A model generated the notes under the pieces. It was not told the origin of the DNA. It did no database searches and saw nothing but the letters and a program-made list of their open reading frames with translations. Shown here piece by piece: positions 17,154 to 26,429 of a stretch of 47,785 bases of DNA (its first letter is position 1; each line of letters starts with the position of its first letter). Origin of the DNA: Syntrophales bacterium (lineage in GTDB: Bacteria > Desulfobacterota > Syntrophia > Syntrophales > UBA5619); the NCBI GenBank assembly GCA_030654195.1, contig JAURXV010000152.1, positions 1 to 47,785 of the forward strand, read 5' to 3'. Made by a program: the position numbers and the translations under genes.

Positions 17154-19286
17154 TTGATTTATCTTCGGGACATCAGCCTTTCGTTCGCCGACCGGAAGAT
17201 CTTCGAGAAGATCAACTGGACGATCACCGACCGCGGCCGGGTCGGCCTCGTCGGCGACAACGGCACCGGCAAAACGACGATGCTGCGGGCGATCCTCGGC
17301 GCCATCGATCTCGACGGCGGTTTGATCGAGATCCCCGACCGGAAAAGGATGTCAATCGGCTACCTCCCCCAGGACCTGGTCGAGCTTGAACCCATCCCTC
17401 TGCTGGATTATCTCCGGGAAAAGAGCGGTATCGCCGAACTGGAGGAAGAACTCAAACGCTGCGAGGAGGCCCTCTCCGCCTCCGCCGCCGACGACCCGGA
17501 CCACGAGAAGCTCCTGAAGGAGTACGAGACCGCCGTCGCCCGCTTCCAGGCGAAGGATGGCTATGCCTTCGCGGCGCAAGCGAAGCAGATGCTCGCCGGA
17601 TTCGGTTTCCGGAACAGTGATTTCACGAAGAACTGCGCCGAATTCTCCGGCGGCTGGAAGATGAGGATCATGCTCGCCGTCATCCTCCTCTCCCGGCCGG
17701 ACATCATGCTCCTCGACGAGCCGACCAACCACCTCGACACCGAAAGCCTGGAGTGGATGGAGAGCTGGCTCAAGGACTATCCCGGGACGATCGTCACGAT
17801 CGCGCATGACCGCGTTTTTCTGGACAAGATCGTAACCGTGATCGCCGAGCTCGCCAACCGGACGATCACCCTCTACAAGGGAAACTACTCCTACTATCTC
17901 GGCGAGAAGGAGAGGCGCCGCGAGGCCCTCAAAAAGGAGATGGAGCTTCAGCGGGCGGAGATCAAGCGGATCCGGGAGTTTGTCGAGCGGTTCCGCTACA
18001 AGGCCACGAAGGCGAGCCAGGTCCAGAGCCGCCTCAAGATGCTGGAGAAGTTTAAGGTCTTCCAGGAGGAGGGGGGTGGAAGAACCGTCACAATCCGCTT
18101 CCCCGAAAGCCCCCGCAGCGGCAAGGAGGTCGTCTCGGTCCGCCGTCTCGCCAAATCCTACGGGGATCTCACCGTTTTTCACGACCTCAACTTCACGCTC
18201 TACCGCGGGGAAAAGGCGGCCGTCGTCGGGGTGAACGGCGCGGGGAAATCGACCCTCTCGCGGATTCTAAGCGGCGCCGAGGCGCCCACCGCGGGCGAGG
18301 TCGCCTGCGGCCTGAACGTAAAGATGGCCTTCTTCTCCCAGGAGAGCGCGCAGAATCTGAACTACCAGCGGACGATCTGGGAGGAGGTCGGCGCCGCGGG
18401 GACCAGGAGCAACGACCAGGAGCGGCGGAACCTTCTCGGCGCATTCCTCTTCTCCGGCGACGACGTCTACAAGCCGATCTCCGTCCTCTCCGGCGGCGAG
18501 AAGTCGCGTCTCGCCCTGTTGAAAATTTTGCTGACAGACACGAACCTGCTGATCCTCGATGAGCCGACGAACCACCTCGATCTGAAGACGCGGGAGATCT
18601 TCCAGAACGCGCTCCTCCGCTACCAGGGGACGATCCTGATCGTCTCCCACGACCGCTATTTTCTCGACTGCCTGGTCGGCCGCGTCTTCGAACTCCGGGA
18701 CGGCGTCTGCCACGAATATCGGGGCAACTATTCCTACTTCATCGAAAAGCGCCGCGAGGAGCAGACCGCCGCCCTGACGCCGCCCTCCCCCGCGTCCGGT
18801 TCACCAGCGGGATCAGCGGGCGCCGCAACGCCGCCGACCGGGGCTGAGGTCAAGGACGGCTCATCGCAAAAGGCGGGGGCGTCAACGCCCGCCCGGTCCG
18901 CGATGGACGCCGAAACGGCCGGCAAAAAAACGGATGAGGGGAGTTGCAAGTCCACTGACGGGGCCGGCCGGAAGCCTGAGGAACGGACCCGCAAGACGAA
19001 GGAGGGAAAAAGGCAGGAGGCCGAGGAGCGCAACCGGATCTCTCGGGCGACCTCGTCCCTTCGGGAGAAGCTGACCGCCACCGAGGAGCGGATCGCCGCC
19101 CTGGAAACCAAGCAGAAGGAGGACGAGCTGATCCTCTGCGAACCGGAGATCTACAAGGAGCCGGAGCGGATCAAGCAGCTCAACCAGGAGCTAAAGGCGA
19201 TCGCGGCGGAGCTGGAAGAGCTCTACTACCGATGGAACGACATGACCCTCCGTCTGGAGGCGCTGGAGGAGTCGCTCCGAGACTGA
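17154..19286 (+). CDS. ABC-F family ATPase (Uup/EttA-like)
   Basis: A soluble twin ATPase of about 710 residues without membrane segments; ABC-F proteins act on ribosomes or DNA structures rather than transport. The first cassette has GDNGTGKT, FSGGWKMR and MLLDEPTNHLD. The second has GVNGAGKST, LSGGEKSR and LILDEPTNHLD. Between them lies the basic PtIM linker (RFRYKATKASQVQSRLKMLEKF). A long low-complexity stretch rich in Ala, Gly, Ser and Pro follows, then a Uup-like C-terminal coiled coil. The frame is open from 17061, but members begin directly with the first strand, so I take TTG 17154 (MIYLRDISLSF); AGGA is close to it at three bases, so the start is uncertain. Confidence 0.9.
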   Translation: MIYLRDISLSFADRKIFEKINWTITDRGRVGLVGDNGTGKTTMLRAILGAIDLDGGLIEIPDRKRMSIGYLPQDLVELEPIPLLDYLREKSGIAELEEELKRCEEALSASAADDPDHEKLLKEYETAVARFQAKDGYAFAAQAKQMLAGFGFRNSDFTKNCAEFSGGWKMRIMLAVILLSRPDIMLLDEPTNHLDTESLEWMESWLKDYPGTIVTIAHDRVFLDKIVTVIAELANRTITLYKGNYSYYLGEKERRREALKKEMELQRAEIKRIREFVERFRYKATKASQVQSRLKMLEKFKVFQEEGGGRTVTIRFPESPRSGKEVVSVRRLAKSYGDLTVFHDLNFTLYRGEKAAVVGVNGAGKSTLSRILSGAEAPTAGEVACGLNVKMAFFSQESAQNLNYQRTIWEEVGAAGTRSNDQERRNLLGAFLFSGDDVYKPISVLSGGEKSRLALLKILLTDTNLLILDEPTNHLDLKTREIFQNALLRYQGTILIVSHDRYFLDCLVGRVFELRDGVCHEYRGNYSYFIEKRREEQTAALTPPSPASGSPAGSAGAATPPTGAEVKDGSSQKAGASTPARSAMDAETAGKKTDEGSCKSTDGAGRKPEERTRKTKEGKRQEAEERNRISRATSSLREKLTATEERIAALETKQKEDELILCEPEIYKEPERIKQLNQELKAIAAELEELYYRWNDMTLRLEALEESLRD

Positions 19287-19310
19287 AGCGCCGTCGCACG
19301 CACAAACAAA

Positions 19311-19332
19311 CGGGCCGGCTTGCACCGGCCCG
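19311..19332. terminator. GC-rich hairpin between convergent ABC-F and ferritin-like genes
   Basis: CGGGCCGG and CCGGCCCG are exact reverse complements around a six-base loop, 25 bases after the ABC-F stop and 33 bases before the convergent gene's stop. No strong T-run follows, so termination efficiency is uncertain. Confidence 0.5.
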
Positions 19333-19364
19333 CCCCGCCGTTTAGATGATAAATCTCGTCTCCG

Positions 19365-19880
19365 TTAAGCCCCGTCCAGGCCCGAACTCTGCGCCTTCTG
19401 ATACCATGCGGCCGGATCGATGAAAAACTCCTCCGTATCCTTGAGGGAGACAAAGTGTTCATGCTCGATATCGGCCAGAAGCCCGAAGAACGCCTTTTCA
19501 TTCGGATCGGCCGACTGGTCCCGAAGCCCCGCATAGAACTGCGCGCCCTTGGATTCGAACGCGATCGCCGTGCGGACGGCTTTCAGATCGTCGCCGTCTC
19601 CGGCCGTTTTCTCCCCCGCCTGGGCGGCCCTCCCGAATACGGATCGGACCGCCGTATCGTTCACCTTCAGCGGAAGGGTCTCCGGCCACTTTTTGTCCTT
19701 CTTCCATCGGTCGGCCAGTTGTTTCAGCCGCTCGTGGTGCTCCAACTCCTCGGCGGCAATCTGCGCAAACATCGCCTTGCCGACGGGGTTCGCCGTTCTC
19801 TCGGCATTCTTCAGATAGAAATGGTGCTCATTCATCTCATTCTTCAACGCGATTTCCAGCGCGTCCAAACGTTCTTCCAT
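19365..19880 (-). CDS. Ferritin-like diiron protein (erythrin-type, no rubredoxin domain)
   Basis: A 171-residue two-repeat four-helix protein. Diiron-ligand motifs are visible as EMNEHHFYLK, AAEELEHHERL, AFESKGAQFY and DIEHEHFVSL, matching the ExxH pattern of rubrerythrin-like domains. No CxxC rubredoxin site is present. It probably reduces peroxide or stores iron in the cytosol. AAAAGGAG precedes ATG 19880. It lies directly downstream of and parallel to rubrerythrin with about 100 bases between, so the pair may be co-expressed in oxidative stress. Confidence 0.85.
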   Translation of the reverse strand: MEERLDALEIALKNEMNEHHFYLKNAERTANPVGKAMFAQIAAEELEHHERLKQLADRWKKDKKWPETLPLKVNDTAVRSVFGRAAQAGEKTAGDGDDLKAVRTAIAFESKGAQFYAGLRDQSADPNEKAFFGLLADIEHEHFVSLKDTEEFFIDPAAWYQKAQSSGLDGA

Positions 19881-19983
19881 GAAATTCTCCTTTTCGTGCA
19901 GGCGCCCCGTTTGATTGCGGGGATAGCTTTTATCGAACTTTGGTTGCCGACAAATTCTCGCCGGCAGCCGGTCTCACCGCCGC

Positions 19984-20481
19984 CTACTCAATCTTCCGGA
20001 ACATCTTTCCCTTGGCCCCGCAGACCGGGCAGGCCTCGGGGGCCTCCTTCTCCGCCGTATAGCCGCAGACGGGGCAAACCCAATAGGCATAGACCTCGCC
20101 CGCATTTCCCAGGCCGGCAAGGAGTTGTTCATAGAGCCGGGCGTGGACCTTTTCCACCTCGTTCGCGAAATGGAACGACCGCTCCGCCTCCTTGTTCCCC
20201 TCCGCCTTGGCGGCCTCGATCATCGCGGGGTACATCGATTTGAATTCATGGGTCTCGCCGGCCACGGCCTCGGCGATGTTCTCGCGGGTGCCGTGAACTC
20301 CCTTGAGGGCCCGCAGATGGTTATGGGCATGGACGGTTTCCGCCTCCGCTGCGGCCCGGAACAACCGTGCAGCCTGGGGATAACCCTCCTGCTCCGCCTT
20401 GGCCGCAAAGGCCAGGTACTTGCGGTTGGCCTGCGATTCGCCCGCGAAGGCCTCCCTTAATGCATCTTCCGATTTAGACAT
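19984..20481 (-). CDS. Rubrerythrin
   Basis: A 165-residue rubrerythrin that reduces hydrogen peroxide in anaerobes. The N-terminal diiron domain carries FAGESQANRKY, AEAETVHAHNHL, GETHEFKSMYP and NEVEKVHARLY. The C-terminal rubredoxin-like domain carries CPVCGY and CPVCGAKG for one Fe(SCys)4 site. GAAAGGAG precedes the start at 20481. Length and domain order are typical. It heads the pair with the rubredoxin-less protein downstream. Confidence 0.95.
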   Translation of the reverse strand: MSKSEDALREAFAGESQANRKYLAFAAKAEQEGYPQAARLFRAAAEAETVHAHNHLRALKGVHGTRENIAEAVAGETHEFKSMYPAMIEAAKAEGNKEAERSFHFANEVEKVHARLYEQLLAGLGNAGEVYAYWVCPVCGYTAEKEAPEACPVCGAKGKMFRKIE

Positions 20482-20606
20482 GGACTATCTCCTTTCTCTC
20501 TTCATTCATACGAATCCGTGGTCATGAACGATTATCGCGGTTCGATCTGCCGGCGTCGGTCACCCCTGCGACCATCCCCCCGGAATGCAACGCATGACGA
20601 GGGTCA

Positions 20607-20711
20607 TCAGTTGTACGCTCCCGGAAACACCGGTTTGCGCTTCTCCTTCTGGGCGCGAATCCCCTCCCGTGCGCCGCAACCCTCTTCACGATCATCAATG
20701 CTTTTTTTTAG
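20607..20711 (-). pseudogene. Possible 3' relic of an enoyl-CoA hydratase-type gene
   Basis: The minus strand reads REEGCGAREGIRAQKEKRKP followed by VFPG and a stop at 20607-20609. Crotonase-family proteins commonly end with EG..AF.EKRKP.F.G, which this echoes. An A8 run precedes it and no upstream coding continues, so at most a terminal fragment remains. The resemblance is short and could be chance. Confidence 0.3.
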
Positions 20712-20868
20712 CAAATTTCGGTTTTGACCTCAAGCTGAATATGACGGCCGGTAAAATGGTCGAGAAAATCCGACATGACCGGGTCATTCCCTACTTGAAC
20801 AATCCCTCGGCGGCTGCCATTTCCACTCCTTCGCGAAGGGAACCTGATATTTTCGCGGTTTATTGTTG

Positions 20869-20897
20869 TTGACAGGGGCAGCCATTGCCGTTATACG
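20869..20897 (+). promoter_or_regulatory. Sigma70-type promoter before the c-di-GMP operon
   Basis: TTGACA, a 17-base spacer and TATACG: a perfect -35 box and a four-of-six -10 box. It points at the PilZ-like gene about 120 bases downstream and is the only strong candidate in the gap. Confidence 0.6.
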
Positions 20898-21016
20898 TAT
20901 CGGCAAAGAAAAAATCGTATCCTTTGACGACAAGGCCCACAGGCGCCGGTTGCGGCCCGCGGAGCATCGGCACCTGAAGGAACGGTTTCCTGAGACGTCG
21001 CGTTTTCCAACCGGGC

Positions 21017-23152
21017 ATGAGGATGGGCGAAGAAAGATCTGATCACCATTTTACCGTGGATACACAACGCCTTCAGCCCATCGGGGAAGGCGGCATTCTG
21101 CCGTCTCGGTTGTTCCGCCATCGAGAGCTCCTCCAGTCCGTCCCTCATGCCCCCGTCATCAAACAAAAAGAACTGATCAAAATCCTCCATTATCTCCATT
21201 TTTCGAACGCCCCTGTCCTGGTCCTGCTCTCGGACCCGAAACATGAAGAAGATTTTCTCATACAAAGCCATCTTGAATCTTGTACGGCAAAAGAGATCCT
21301 CTGCCGATGGCCGCGGGAAGCCATCCCCGTTCCGGCCAACATTACCCCCTTGAATCTGATCGTGGAGGATGGACTCTCGTTGACCCTGTTCCCGATCCGC
21401 GTCATCAACCGCTACGAAGAAGGATTTTCGTTCGCAATTCCCGAGGAGGGCCGTCTCCTGGGAACACGACGTGTCGGCAGGCATGTGTGCCGGGATATTA
21501 ACGTCGTACTGATCCAGGACGGATTTGTCGCCTGGGGCGAACTCATCGATTTCAGCCCGATGGCCTTCCGCGTGCGCGTGCACCCAGACACAAACAGCTC
21601 CTTCGTCTGGATGAACACCGATGGCCAGTGCGCGATTTCTCTTTATGCGAACGAGAAAATACTCTTCTCCGGACCCTGCCGTTGCATACGTCAAAATGGG
21701 GGCCTGTCCGAGAGAGAACTCGTCTTTTCACCCATCCACGGAAAAGAAATACGACGTTTTCAGAAGAGGAAAACGCGAACCCCCCGTCTGCGGATTACAC
21801 CGCCGCTTTTCGCCAATTTTGCGCATCCTTTTATTCAAAAACCAATTCAGAGAGACATCCATAATCTGTCGTTCGCAGGCTTTTCCGTGGAAGAAACGGC
21901 GGAAGAAGGGGTTCTGATGCCGGGGATGATCATTCCCGGTCTCGAAATCCGGTACGCCGGTGTTTTGAAAATGACCTGCGACGCCCAGGTGATCTATCGG
22001 CGAAAGGTGGGGAAGGGGCGGATCGGTTGCGGTTTGGCCATCTTGGACATGGATTTCAGGGCCTACCGCCAGCTCAGCCACATCATGGTCCATGCAGGGG
22101 ATCCCCAAGCCTGTTTTTCCAGTCACGTGCAGCTGGATAACCTATGGGAATTCTTATTCGACACAGGCTTCATCTACCCCAAAAAATACCATCTCCTCAA
22201 GGCCTCCCTCAAGGATTTCAAGGAAACCTACCGTAGACTCTACCAGGAAGATCAGGAGATCGAGGCCCACTTCACCTGCGAGAAAAACGGACGCATCTAC
22301 GGTCATGTCTCCATCATTAGGGCGTATCAGCGTGCAGGGATGATCCATCACCTCGCGGCGAGACCCCTGAACGGGAAACACATGGGGCTCTTTGTGCTGA
22401 AGAATCTCCACTGGTTTTGCGAAGGCTTCTTACGTTATCCATCGAGCCGGATGGACCACCTGATCGTCTATTTTCGTCCCGAAAACTACTTTCCCAATCT
22501 CTTATTCGGAGGGTTTTCCCGGGATCTCGGAAATCCGCGGGCCTGTTCCCTGGACCTCTTCGCCTACATGGGCCATCCGACCGACAGACCGCAGGATCCA
22601 TTCCCGCAAGGCTGGCAGCTCACGGATTTTGAGACCAGCCACCTTCCGGAACTGGAACGTTTCTACAGGAACTCTTCCGGCGGCTTGCTTCTGGATGTCC
22701 TTCGCCTCGGGCAAACGGACGATGGGAACGAAACCCTGGAAGAGGTCTATCGCCGCCACGGTTTTCTCCGGCAATGGCGCACCTATGCGCTGCTCAAAGA
22801 ACAGTCACTGAAGGCCGTCCTCGTTGTCAACCGTTCATCGCCCGGATTGAATCTGTCCGAATTCCTTAACAACATCAAGGTTATCGTGACCGATCCGGCC
22901 GGTCTCCCGTGGGAAATCCTGACCGCCGCATTGGCCCGTCTGACACCCGAATTCCAGACCGAAATCGTACCGCTCTTGATCTATCCCGCAAACTATCCCT
23001 CCGAACAGGGTTTGAAAGTGGACAGACAGTATCATCTTTGGATCATCGATACACAATATGCAAAGGAATATCTCGACTACATGGAAGATAAAACAAAGAT
23101 AACCCTTCGATTCCTGGTCAAGCATCTCTTGAGAAAGATAGTGCCGAAATGA
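21017..23152 (+). CDS. PilZ-like protein with a C-terminal acyltransferase-like region
   Basis: A 711-residue soluble protein. Residues 110-240 resemble a YcgR-type N-terminal barrel (LTLFPIRVINRYEEGFSFAI). From about 245, basic RRFQKRKTRTPR followed by DIHNLSFAGFSVEE matches the PilZ pattern RxxxR then (D/N)xSxxG, the c-di-GMP binding site. Residues 375-500 (GHVSIIRAYQRAGMIHHLAA and the following stretch) look like a GNAT-type fold, but this is tentative. ATG 21017 has no strong ribosome binding site; a second ATG lies two codons on. Its stop overlaps the start of the HD-GYP gene as ATGA. A c-di-GMP receptor coupled to a c-di-GMP phosphodiesterase makes one regulatory unit. The output is unknown. 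Confidence 0.72.
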   Translation: MRMGEERSDHHFTVDTQRLQPIGEGGILPSRLFRHRELLQSVPHAPVIKQKELIKILHYLHFSNAPVLVLLSDPKHEEDFLIQSHLESCTAKEILCRWPREAIPVPANITPLNLIVEDGLSLTLFPIRVINRYEEGFSFAIPEEGRLLGTRRVGRHVCRDINVVLIQDGFVAWGELIDFSPMAFRVRVHPDTNSSFVWMNTDGQCAISLYANEKILFSGPCRCIRQNGGLSERELVFSPIHGKEIRRFQKRKTRTPRLRITPPLFANFAHPFIQKPIQRDIHNLSFAGFSVEETAEEGVLMPGMIIPGLEIRYAGVLKMTCDAQVIYRRKVGKGRIGCGLAILDMDFRAYRQLSHIMVHAGDPQACFSSHVQLDNLWEFLFDTGFIYPKKYHLLKASLKDFKETYRRLYQEDQEIEAHFTCEKNGRIYGHVSIIRAYQRAGMIHHLAARPLNGKHMGLFVLKNLHWFCEGFLRYPSSRMDHLIVYFRPENYFPNLLFGGFSRDLGNPRACSLDLFAYMGHPTDRPQDPFPQGWQLTDFETSHLPELERFYRNSSGGLLLDVLRLGQTDDGNETLEEVYRRHGFLRQWRTYALLKEQSLKAVLVVNRSSPGLNLSEFLNNIKVIVTDPAGLPWEILTAALARLTPEFQTEIVPLLIYPANYPSEQGLKVDRQYHLWIIDTQYAKEYLDYMEDKTKITLRFLVKHLLRKIVPK

Positions 23153-25467
23153 ACGATAACGCCCTCTATAACAGCCGGATCATCAAGACATTCGTGGAAT
23201 ATCTCGGCGCTCACTATCCAGGCCTGGATATGAAGACCATCCTCGACTATTCAGGGATGACCGTGTACCAGCTCAATGATGAAGGCCACTGGTTCAATCA
23301 AAATCAGGTGGACCGTTTCTACAATATCGTGCTTGAGTTGACGGGGAATCCCAACATTGCCCTGGAAGTGGGACGTTTTTCCCCTTTTGCCAAAGCCACT
23401 GGAGCCATATTTAATTATGTGGCCGGCTTCATCACCCCGGGAGCGGCGTACTCGGTTATCGGTAAACTTTACCACCAGGTAAGCCGGGCTTGTTTGTTGG
23501 AAACGCGTTTCCTAAAAAAGAACCAGATTGAAATTACGGTCAAGACGAAACCGGACGTGGAGGAGAAACCGTACCAATGTGAAAACCGGAAGGGTTATTT
23601 TGAGGCCGTTTCGAAAATGCTGACGGGGAAATTTGCCCATATTGACCACCCCGTCTGTCTGCATAAGGGAGGAGACCGTTGTCAGTACATCATCAGCTGG
23701 GAACAGACCCGGTCCTCCACCTGGAAACGGTTCTGCTATTTTACCACGTTCGCCTCAGGGCTTCTGTTGATCGCCCTGATGATCGCCTTTTCGGGGAGGC
23801 ATGCCTTCGTATTTTCTTCCATCTCGCTGCTGCTGATCTTGATTCCAATTCTGCGAACATTGATACTGGAAAAAAAGGAATTGGGAAATATCCTCAAGAA
23901 CAGCGGGGAGATAGCGGAAAACCTGTTGGATCAAATCAACGTCCGATACAACAATGCTGTTCTGATCAGGGAGATCGGCCAATATGCATCCAGCATTCTG
24001 GATACCGGTTTATTGTTGAAATATTTCTTGTCTACTCTTGAAAAAAATCTCGAATTCAGCAGAGGGGTGGTCCTGTTAGCCAATAGTGAACGGACCCGTC
24101 TTGTATACATATCCGGTTACGGATATTCTTCGGAACAGGAAGAATATTTAAGCAATACGAAGTTTTCTCTGGAAAATCCACATTCACGGGGGGCCTTCGT
24201 CGTCTCCTTCAAGAAACAGATCCCTTTTCTCATCAACGACATCCACGAGATCGAAAAGGACCTCTCTCCGAAGAGTCTGGAATTCGCCAGAAAGATTGGA
24301 AGCCATTCCTTTATCTGCGTTCCCATAACCTACGAAGGCAGATCCGAAGGGGTTCTGGCGGTGGACAATCTGCGTTCCAACCGTTCCTTGAACGAGACCG
24401 ATATCAGCCTGCTCATGGGGATTGCCCCCCAGATCGGGATCAGCATCAACAATGCCCGCACTTACGAGAAACTCCAGGAGCGGGAAAAGCGATTCCGGAT
24501 CCTGGCGGAAAGCGCGCCGGATATTATTATCACCCTGGACATGGAAGGGCTCCTGACTTATGTAAATCCGGTATGGGAAAAGATTTTAGGCCATAACCGA
24601 GAGGAGGTCGTCGGCAAATATTTCACCGACTTTGTGCAGGAACAGGATTCACAATCCCTCATCCAGATATTTAGAAAACTCAGAGTTCACAAAGAAACCC
24701 AGATGGATATTTTGCTGACCCTCATGAGCCGTTCAGGGGCCGAACATAACTTCTCCTTCAATTGTGCTCCAAGCATCGCTGAAGATGGCCATGTGGACAG
24801 TCTTGTCGGCATTCTCAAAGACGTGACCGACCTGAGACGCTCCGAAGTCGAATTGAAAAAAAGCTACGAAAAACTCGAGATGGCCTTGTCCAGCACAATC
24901 AGCGTCATTTCGCTTATTTCGGAATCCCGCGACCCCTATACCGCCGGTCACCAACGGAAGGTTGCCGAATTGGCTTCGGCCATTGCCCGCGAGATGGGGC
25001 TGCCGGAAGATCGTGTAAAAATGATCCATATGGCCGGCCTCATCCATGACATCGGTAAAATCAATGTCCCTGCAGAAATCCTGAGCAGGCCAGGCAAATT
25101 GACTACAGGCGAGTTTGCCTTGATCAAAAGCCACCCCGAAACGGGGTATAACATCTTAAATAAGGTCGATTTTCCGGGGCCAATCGCCCAGATTGTGTAT
25201 CAGCATCATGAGAAAATGGACGGCTCCGGTTATCCCCTGATGATTTCCGGGGATCAGATCATCCTGGAGGCGCGTATCATCACCGTAGCCGATGTGGTTG
25301 AGGCTATGCAGGGCCACCGCCCCTACCGCCCCGCACTGGGTATAGAAAAGGCGTTAAATGAAATTCGTATCGGCCGGGGTGTCGTCTATGATGCAGAGGT
25401 AGCGGATGCCTGCATCTCCTTGTTTTCGACAAACCGATTTCACTTCGAAGACGCCGTCACGGATTGA
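23149..25467 (+). CDS. Membrane-anchored GAF-PAS-HD-GYP c-di-GMP phosphodiesterase
   Basis: A 772-residue sensor-effector that would hydrolyse c-di-GMP. Residues 1-185 form a cytosolic sensor region ending in CLHKGGDRCQYIISW, reminiscent of V4R/HNOB-associated domains. Two hydrophobic segments lie near 195-214 and 220-240. A GAF domain spans about 270-435 and a PAS domain about 445-565 (FRILAESAPDIIITLD, VGILKDVTDL). The C-terminal HD-GYP domain has HDIGKI and HHEKMDGSGYP, all catalytic residues present. It overlaps the PilZ-like gene by four bases and overlaps the convergent methyltransferase gene by 28 bases at its 3' end. Enzyme class is firm; the sensed signal is unknown. Confidence 0.93.
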   Translation: MNDNALYNSRIIKTFVEYLGAHYPGLDMKTILDYSGMTVYQLNDEGHWFNQNQVDRFYNIVLELTGNPNIALEVGRFSPFAKATGAIFNYVAGFITPGAAYSVIGKLYHQVSRACLLETRFLKKNQIEITVKTKPDVEEKPYQCENRKGYFEAVSKMLTGKFAHIDHPVCLHKGGDRCQYIISWEQTRSSTWKRFCYFTTFASGLLLIALMIAFSGRHAFVFSSISLLLILIPILRTLILEKKELGNILKNSGEIAENLLDQINVRYNNAVLIREIGQYASSILDTGLLLKYFLSTLEKNLEFSRGVVLLANSERTRLVYISGYGYSSEQEEYLSNTKFSLENPHSRGAFVVSFKKQIPFLINDIHEIEKDLSPKSLEFARKIGSHSFICVPITYEGRSEGVLAVDNLRSNRSLNETDISLLMGIAPQIGISINNARTYEKLQEREKRFRILAESAPDIIITLDMEGLLTYVNPVWEKILGHNREEVVGKYFTDFVQEQDSQSLIQIFRKLRVHKETQMDILLTLMSRSGAEHNFSFNCAPSIAEDGHVDSLVGILKDVTDLRRSEVELKKSYEKLEMALSSTISVISLISESRDPYTAGHQRKVAELASAIAREMGLPEDRVKMIHMAGLIHDIGKINVPAEILSRPGKLTTGEFALIKSHPETGYNILNKVDFPGPIAQIVYQHHEKMDGSGYPLMISGDQIILEARIITVADVVEAMQGHRPYRPALGIEKALNEIRIGRGVVYDAEVADACISLFSTNRFHFEDAVTD

Positions 25468-26294
25468 TCCGGGAGAAGGTTCTCGGGTTTTCTCCCTTTG
25501 CACATGACCAAGGGGGTGTAGGTAAACCGCCGGGGGTCATGAAAAAATTTGCGAAAATCCATGAAAAACCCCTGGTATCCGCCGGGATATTTCTCGAAAA
25601 GATCCGCCAGACGCGGTGCGATCACCTCGATTTTCTTAGTCCAGTTATAACTGTCAACATCTCGAATCTCTCCATAAATCACGTGATGGGCCGTGACACT
25701 GATCTCGATGTTCTCAAAGCCCAGATCAAAGAGATGGGCATAAAGTTTGCGGCCGGCATAAGCATCGAAATTATAGACGTCTTCTAAACGATGAATGATT
25801 TTGGGAACGATCTTCGCTATGGGTAAAGGCAGTTCATAGTGACTGAGACAATTATAATCCAGATCCAGCAGATACAGGAAGCCACCCTGATTGAGGTTGT
25901 CCGCGATGTTCCGGACAATATCTCTGCTTTGCCGGCGGTAATATTCCAGAAAGAATCTGACCCATATGGCATCGAATTTACCGAAACTGCTCAACGGCAG
26001 TTGGATATCGTGGACGGCAAATTCCATTCCCGGTTTGTCACCATAGCACTTCTTCGCATGGGCGATCCGCTCCGGGGAAGCGTCAAGCCCCAGGATAGAC
26101 CCACCCGGTTGAATCAGGTCGTAGAGGATCGCGGTCGTTTTGCCCGGGCCACAGCCCAAATCCAGCAGATGCTGACCGGCCTTGATGCCACACCACTCGG
26201 CCTGTTTGCACAAAGCCAAAGGATCCGTTTTCTTTTCAAGGCGATCTTTTTCTTCTTCATGTTCCATAAGGTAAAAAAAAGGTTCTTCGACCAA
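25440..26294 (-). CDS. Class I SAM-dependent methyltransferase
   Basis: A 284-residue methyltransferase with motif I LLDLGCGPGKTT, an acidic strand end ILGLDASPERI and post-motif VHDIQLPLSSFGKFD. The acceptor could be a small molecule or lipid; nothing shows which. I place the start at TTG 26294 because a near-perfect AAGGAGG lies five bases before it, while the longer frame to 26393 and the inner ATG lack one. The C terminus, rich in aromatic and basic residues, is unassigned. It converges with the HD-GYP gene and overlaps it by 28 bases, so transcription of one may affect the other. Confidence 0.85.
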   Translation of the reverse strand: MVEEPFFYLMEHEEEKDRLEKKTDPLALCKQAEWCGIKAGQHLLDLGCGPGKTTAILYDLIQPGGSILGLDASPERIAHAKKCYGDKPGMEFAVHDIQLPLSSFGKFDAIWVRFFLEYYRRQSRDIVRNIADNLNQGGFLYLLDLDYNCLSHYELPLPIAKIVPKIIHRLEDVYNFDAYAGRKLYAHLFDLGFENIEISVTAHHVIYGEIRDVDSYNWTKKIEVIAPRLADLFEKYPGGYQGFFMDFRKFFHDPRRFTYTPLVMCKGRKPENLLPDQSVTASSK

Positions 26295-26429
26295 CGGCGC
26301 CTCCTTCAACTGTGTCCTGCAATCATGAGAACATCGGTCCTGTGTTGTCTGCGGGATGTATCTAATGTGAATACCGGCTATTGTCAAACACAATATGGAT
26401 CATCTACCACTCAATCTGCCATCGCCCCC

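Larger units (their letters stand above)
20482..21016. other. Intergenic region between rubrerythrin and the PilZ-like gene
   Basis: 535 bases without an intact gene. They contain a short crotonase-like relic (20607-20711) and a good plus-strand promoter (20869-20897); both are listed separately. The rest shows no convincing coding pattern. Confidence 0.5.

Noticed and set aside
20891-21694. 267-codon minus-strand frame before the PilZ-like gene
   Set aside because: It is antisense to the start of the PilZ-like gene and crosses its promoter; the plus-strand gene has domain motifs and coupling to the HD-GYP gene.
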